NCBI GenBank assembly: GCA_036924285.1
Contig: JAYKYS010000009.1
Span: 7,626,001-7,690,000 of the forward strand
Source of the DNA: Asterella californica
Taxonomy: Eukaryota > Streptophyta > Marchantiopsida > Marchantiales > Aytoniaceae
Direction of reading: 5' to 3'
DNA length: 64,000 nt
A program made the translations under genes and the position numbers. The notes below the pieces were generated by a model. The model saw only the letters and a program-made list of their open reading frames with translations, was not told where the DNA came from and did no database searches. Below, one piece after another: positions 63,922 through 64,000 of this stretch. Numbering within the stretch: the first letter of the stretch is position 1; the number at the start of each line of letters is the position of its first letter.

Positions 63922-64000
63922 ACAAAGTAGGAGATTAGGGAGTGTAAAAGCTTGAACTTTTGGGAAATATTTTTCTCTCGCAGGCAAGTGTTAATGCTGT

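Overview
The window looks like a repeat-rich nuclear contig from a streptophyte, perhaps a charophyte-grade alga; the organism is an inference. About 55 kb (1-55,600) is nested LTR retrotransposons of Ty3/gypsy type in various states of decay. The last ~8 kb (55,600-64,000) is host DNA with two intron-bearing genes I could rebuild exon by exon: NOP10 and the lysine methyltransferase EEF1AKMT1 (EFM5/N6AMT2). Plant-type primer sites (tRNA-Asp-like, tRNA-Trp-like), canonical GT-AG introns and a retrotransposon carrying a cytosine-5 DNA methyltransferase support the assignment.

Layout, using my own family letters. 1-3,664: minus-strand element B (gag part, primer site, 919 bp LTR) inserted in the gag of element A1. 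3,665-11,362: A1, minus strand: partial gag, primer site and a complete 5.0 kb LTR that itself contains a long coiled-coil ORF (ORF-C). 11,363-15,164: D1, a D-family LTR carrying the related ORF-D, cut by A1 and by an E-type solo LTR (12,335-13,911). 15,170-16,240: decayed reverse transcriptase H. 16,249-23,945: second A-type LTR (A2) with ORF-C, itself hit by an opposite-strand solo LTR (17,264-19,833) with a perfect 5 bp target duplication. 23,946-31,247: element E, plus strand, LTR-gag-protease-RT-RNase H-integrase. 31,248-37,936: D2 (pol plus 2.7 kb LTR with an open 463-codon ORF-D). 37,940-43,051: element F, minus strand, with protease and a cytosine methyltransferase split by insertion G (39,097-41,612), which carries two small tandem ORFs. 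43,052-48,816: D3 (pol plus 3.16 kb LTR with ORF-D). 48,817-55,603: A3, plus strand, gag-pol plus the front of its LTR, joined head-to-head to D3.

The most striking result is that two gypsy families (A and D) have giant LTRs (about 5.0 and 3.2 kb) that each encode, in the sense direction, a related protein: an N-terminal domain with a GRNG motif, a basic segment, and a long coiled coil. The D LTR has one TATA box in front of this ORF and a second after it, before the AATAAA signal, suggesting separate transcription of the LTR gene and of the genomic RNA. A second system is the methyltransferase-bearing element F. A third is a family of ~70-residue proteins in the B leader and in insertion G.

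Most pol and gag frames are broken, and wherever a sister copy allows comparison most stops look like C-to-T or G-to-A transitions, the mark of deaminated methylcytosine. The elements are therefore mostly old, silenced copies.
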